Source of the DNA: an uncultured Oscillospiraceae bacterium
GTDB lineage: Bacteria; Bacillota; Clostridia; Oscillospirales; Acutalibacteraceae
DNA: 64,000 bases
Direction: 5' to 3'
NCBI GenBank assembly: GCA_900555015.1
Contig: USJL01000001.1
Coordinates: 116,894-180,893, forward strand
The position numbers were made by a program, and so were the translations under genes. The notes below the pieces were generated by a model, which saw nothing but the letters and a program-made list of their open reading frames with translations, had not been told where the DNA came from and did no database searches. This document shows positions 62,458 to 64,000 of the stretch, piece after piece (the first letter of the stretch is position 1; each line of letters opens with the position of its first letter).

Positions 62458-63371
62458 TGGAATTTGTGCATAAAAGCGTTTTGTTTGATGAGGCAATTCA
62501 AGCTCTTGAACTTAATGAAAATAAAATTATTGCCGACGGTACTGCAGGCGGAGGCGGTCATTCCCGTGAAATTGCAAAAACGGCAAAGCAGCTTATTGCA
62601 ATAGACCAAGACCCGGATGCTGTCAGTGTGTTAACTGAACGAATCGGCAGTTTGCCTAATGTTAAAATAGTGCATGATAATTTTTCAAATATAAAAAACA
62701 TTGTTGCCGATTTGGGAATCGGCGGAATAGACGGAATGTTGCTCGATTTGGGAGTAAGTTCGTTTCAACTTGATAATGGCGACAGGGGATTTTCATTTCA
62801 CCAAAACGCCCCTCTTGATATGAGAATGAGTAAGCAGGGCATTTCCGCTTACGATGTTGTAAATACATATGACGAACATAGCTTGGCAGATGTTATTTGG
62901 CGCTACGGCGAAGAAAAATTCAGCCGCTCAATAGCAAAAAATATAGTTAAGTACAGGCAGGAAAAGCCCATAGAAACAACGTTTGAATTAGTAGATATAA
63001 TAAAGGCGTCTATGCCGGCGAAGGAATTAAAAAAAGGTCATCCGGCAAGAAAAACTTTTCAGGCAATAAGAATTGAAGTTAACGGGGAGTTAGACAGGCT
63101 TCGTGAGGCTCTTGACAATGCCTTTGATGTGCTTAACCCCGGCGGAATTATTGCTATAATTACTTTTCATTCTCTTGAAGACAGAATCGTTAAAGAAAAG
63201 TTTGCCGAATGGACAAAGGGATGTACATGCCCAAAGGAATTTCCGGTGTGCGTTTGCGGCAATAAGCCTAAGGGCGAATTGCCTTTTAAGTCAAAAGCAC
63301 CAAGTGAAAATGAACTTAAAGAAAATCCAAGGGCTCGTTCATCACGTTTAAGAGCATTTAAAAAATATTAA
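62457..63371 (+). CDS. rsmH: 16S rRNA (cytosine1402-N4)-methyltransferase
   Basis: Methylates C1402 in the P site of 16S rRNA. The 304 residues start FVHKSVLFDEAIQAL and have the SAM motif DGTAGGGGHSREI, LLDLGVSSFQLD, FHQNAPLDMRM, ARKTFQAIRIEVNGEL and ITFHSLEDRIVK. Second gene of the dcw cluster. Confidence 0.96.
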   Translation: MEFVHKSVLFDEAIQALELNENKIIADGTAGGGGHSREIAKTAKQLIAIDQDPDAVSVLTERIGSLPNVKIVHDNFSNIKNIVADLGIGGIDGMLLDLGVSSFQLDNGDRGFSFHQNAPLDMRMSKQGISAYDVVNTYDEHSLADVIWRYGEEKFSRSIAKNIVKYRQEKPIETTFELVDIIKASMPAKELKKGHPARKTFQAIRIEVNGELDRLREALDNAFDVLNPGGIIAIITFHSLEDRIVKEKFAEWTKGCTCPKEFPVCVCGNKPKGELPFKSKAPSENELKENPRARSSRLRAFKKY

Positions 63372-63393
63372 ATCAGGAAAGAGATGAGTTAAG

Positions 63394-63927
63394 ATGACAA
63401 ATACAAACGATTTCAGAAGATATTCTTATCAATATGACGCATCATACGCTGTAGATGCGTTTAATCGTTCACGATCATCTGTTGCTCCAAAACTTGACCA
63501 GCCGACAAAAACAAGAAAAAGAAAAGGCTTAAGCATTGCTCCAAACACAAAAGCAAAAAGCAAACGCCAGTTAATAGCAGAACAAAAAATAGGCTTTAGA
63601 AAAGCGGTTGCGGTTTTTACCGTTGCGGCTCTTGTTATGTCTATGTTTTTTGCCGTAGTGTTTACATATGCAAAGAAAAATGAGTTAACACGTGAAATTT
63701 CAAGGCTTAAAACTAATATTGCCGTTGCTCAAAGTGAAAATATAAGCTTAAATGCAGAACTTGAAGCAATGGTGTCTGTTTCTCAAATAGATGCTTATGC
63801 AGTTGAAAAATTGGGTATGGTAAAAGTTGACCCAAGCCAAATTAAGTATATTGATTCAAAACAGTATATGGCAGAAAGAAATGCTTCTTCCGATAATTCA
63901 CAGGTTGCTGAAAATTCGGGAGAGTAA
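63394..63927 (+). CDS. FtsL-like cell division protein
   Basis: Bitopic division protein at the ftsL position after rsmH. The 177 residues have a basic cytoplasmic N-terminus (1-68, with TRKRKG and KSKRQ clusters), one membrane helix at about 70-92, an external coiled coil (NELTREISRLKTNIAVAQSENISLNAELEAM region, ~94-125) and YAVEKLGMVKVDPSQIKYI, typical of FtsL/DivIC proteins. In the family it recruits DivIB/FtsQ and the septal synthase. A GAGAGTT/AACTCTC hairpin follows at 63957-63984; the usual pbpB/spoVD gene would lie beyond the window. Confidence 0.82.
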   Translation: MTNTNDFRRYSYQYDASYAVDAFNRSRSSVAPKLDQPTKTRKRKGLSIAPNTKAKSKRQLIAEQKIGFRKAVAVFTVAALVMSMFFAVVFTYAKKNELTREISRLKTNIAVAQSENISLNAELEAMVSVSQIDAYAVEKLGMVKVDPSQIKYIDSKQYMAERNASSDNSQVAENSGE

Positions 63928-64000
63928 TATTTTAATGCTTTTTTAAGTATTATATTGAGAGTTGAGATTTTTTTCTTAACTCTCTATAATATTAATTATA

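Noticed and set aside
63957..63984. GAGAGTT/AACTCTC hairpin after the FtsL-like gene as a terminator
   Set aside because: The T-run lies in the loop rather than after the stem, and dcw operons normally continue; not called as a terminator.

Overview
The window is a low-GC chromosomal segment from a Gram-positive anaerobe of the class Clostridia. It is probably a gut-dwelling member of the Ruminococcaceae/Oscillospiraceae; this is inferred from gene content and not tested by any search. The evidence is the Firmicute gene orders (ylxM-ffh-rpsP-khpA-rimM-trmD, corC-phoH-ybeY-era-yqzL-recO-mutS2, mraZ-rsmH-ftsL-like), AAAGGAGG-type ribosome binding sites, a T-box leader, an IreB homologue, zinc-type S14 and L36, and a PurO-type IMP cyclohydrolase in place of PurH.

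Layout. 1-1340: 3' end of a YfhO-like membrane protein. 1403-5897: L-fucose operon fucA-fucU-kinase-fucI with its own promoter and terminator. 5898-6384: long structured leader. 6385-21725: the merged S10-spc-alpha ribosomal protein operon from rpsJ to rplQ, including secY, adk, map, infA and rpoA. 21744-26197: purine genes purE-purM-purN-purO and, after a terminator, purD. 26236-29305: an efflux adaptor and a MacB-type permease without their ATPase. 29357-30510: N-acetylhexosamine 1-kinase. 30511-34901 (minus): pheS-pheT behind a T-box, then ireB and an unknown gene. 34920-44390: accessory region with sialidase, Fe-alcohol dehydrogenase, sugar symporter, hexapeptide acetyltransferase, sulfatase, TauE-like exporter, MscS channel and FkbM methyltransferase. 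44403-50937: corC to mutS2. 50989-54754: SRP and ribosome maturation genes. 54842-58800: HPr, uvrC, rsmD, coaD and a coiled-coil protein. 58801-60268: remnant of a prophage head-gene module. 60268-61802: second sugar symporter. 61849-63927: start of the division and cell-wall (dcw) cluster.

Functional picture. Most of the window is housekeeping. The accessory genes share a theme of host (mucin-type) glycan use: fucose breakdown, an N-acetylhexosamine kinase, a sialidase and a sulfatase that both lack signal peptides and so probably act inside the cell on imported sugars, and two GPH-family symporters. A TauE-like exporter beside the sulfatase could remove released sulfate or sulfite.

Most worth a second look: (i) a hairpin plus GGAAAGGCT block shared by the leaders of purE and purD, with paired base changes in the stem; (ii) a multi-helix leader before rpsJ; (iii) a prophage remnant keeping a MuF-domain protein with a distinct C-terminal domain and an overlapping small gene that could be its immunity partner; (iv) an adaptor-permease pair lacking an ATPase, the adaptor carrying a threonine-rich insert. 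No tRNA, rRNA, CRISPR array or intact mobile element was found.
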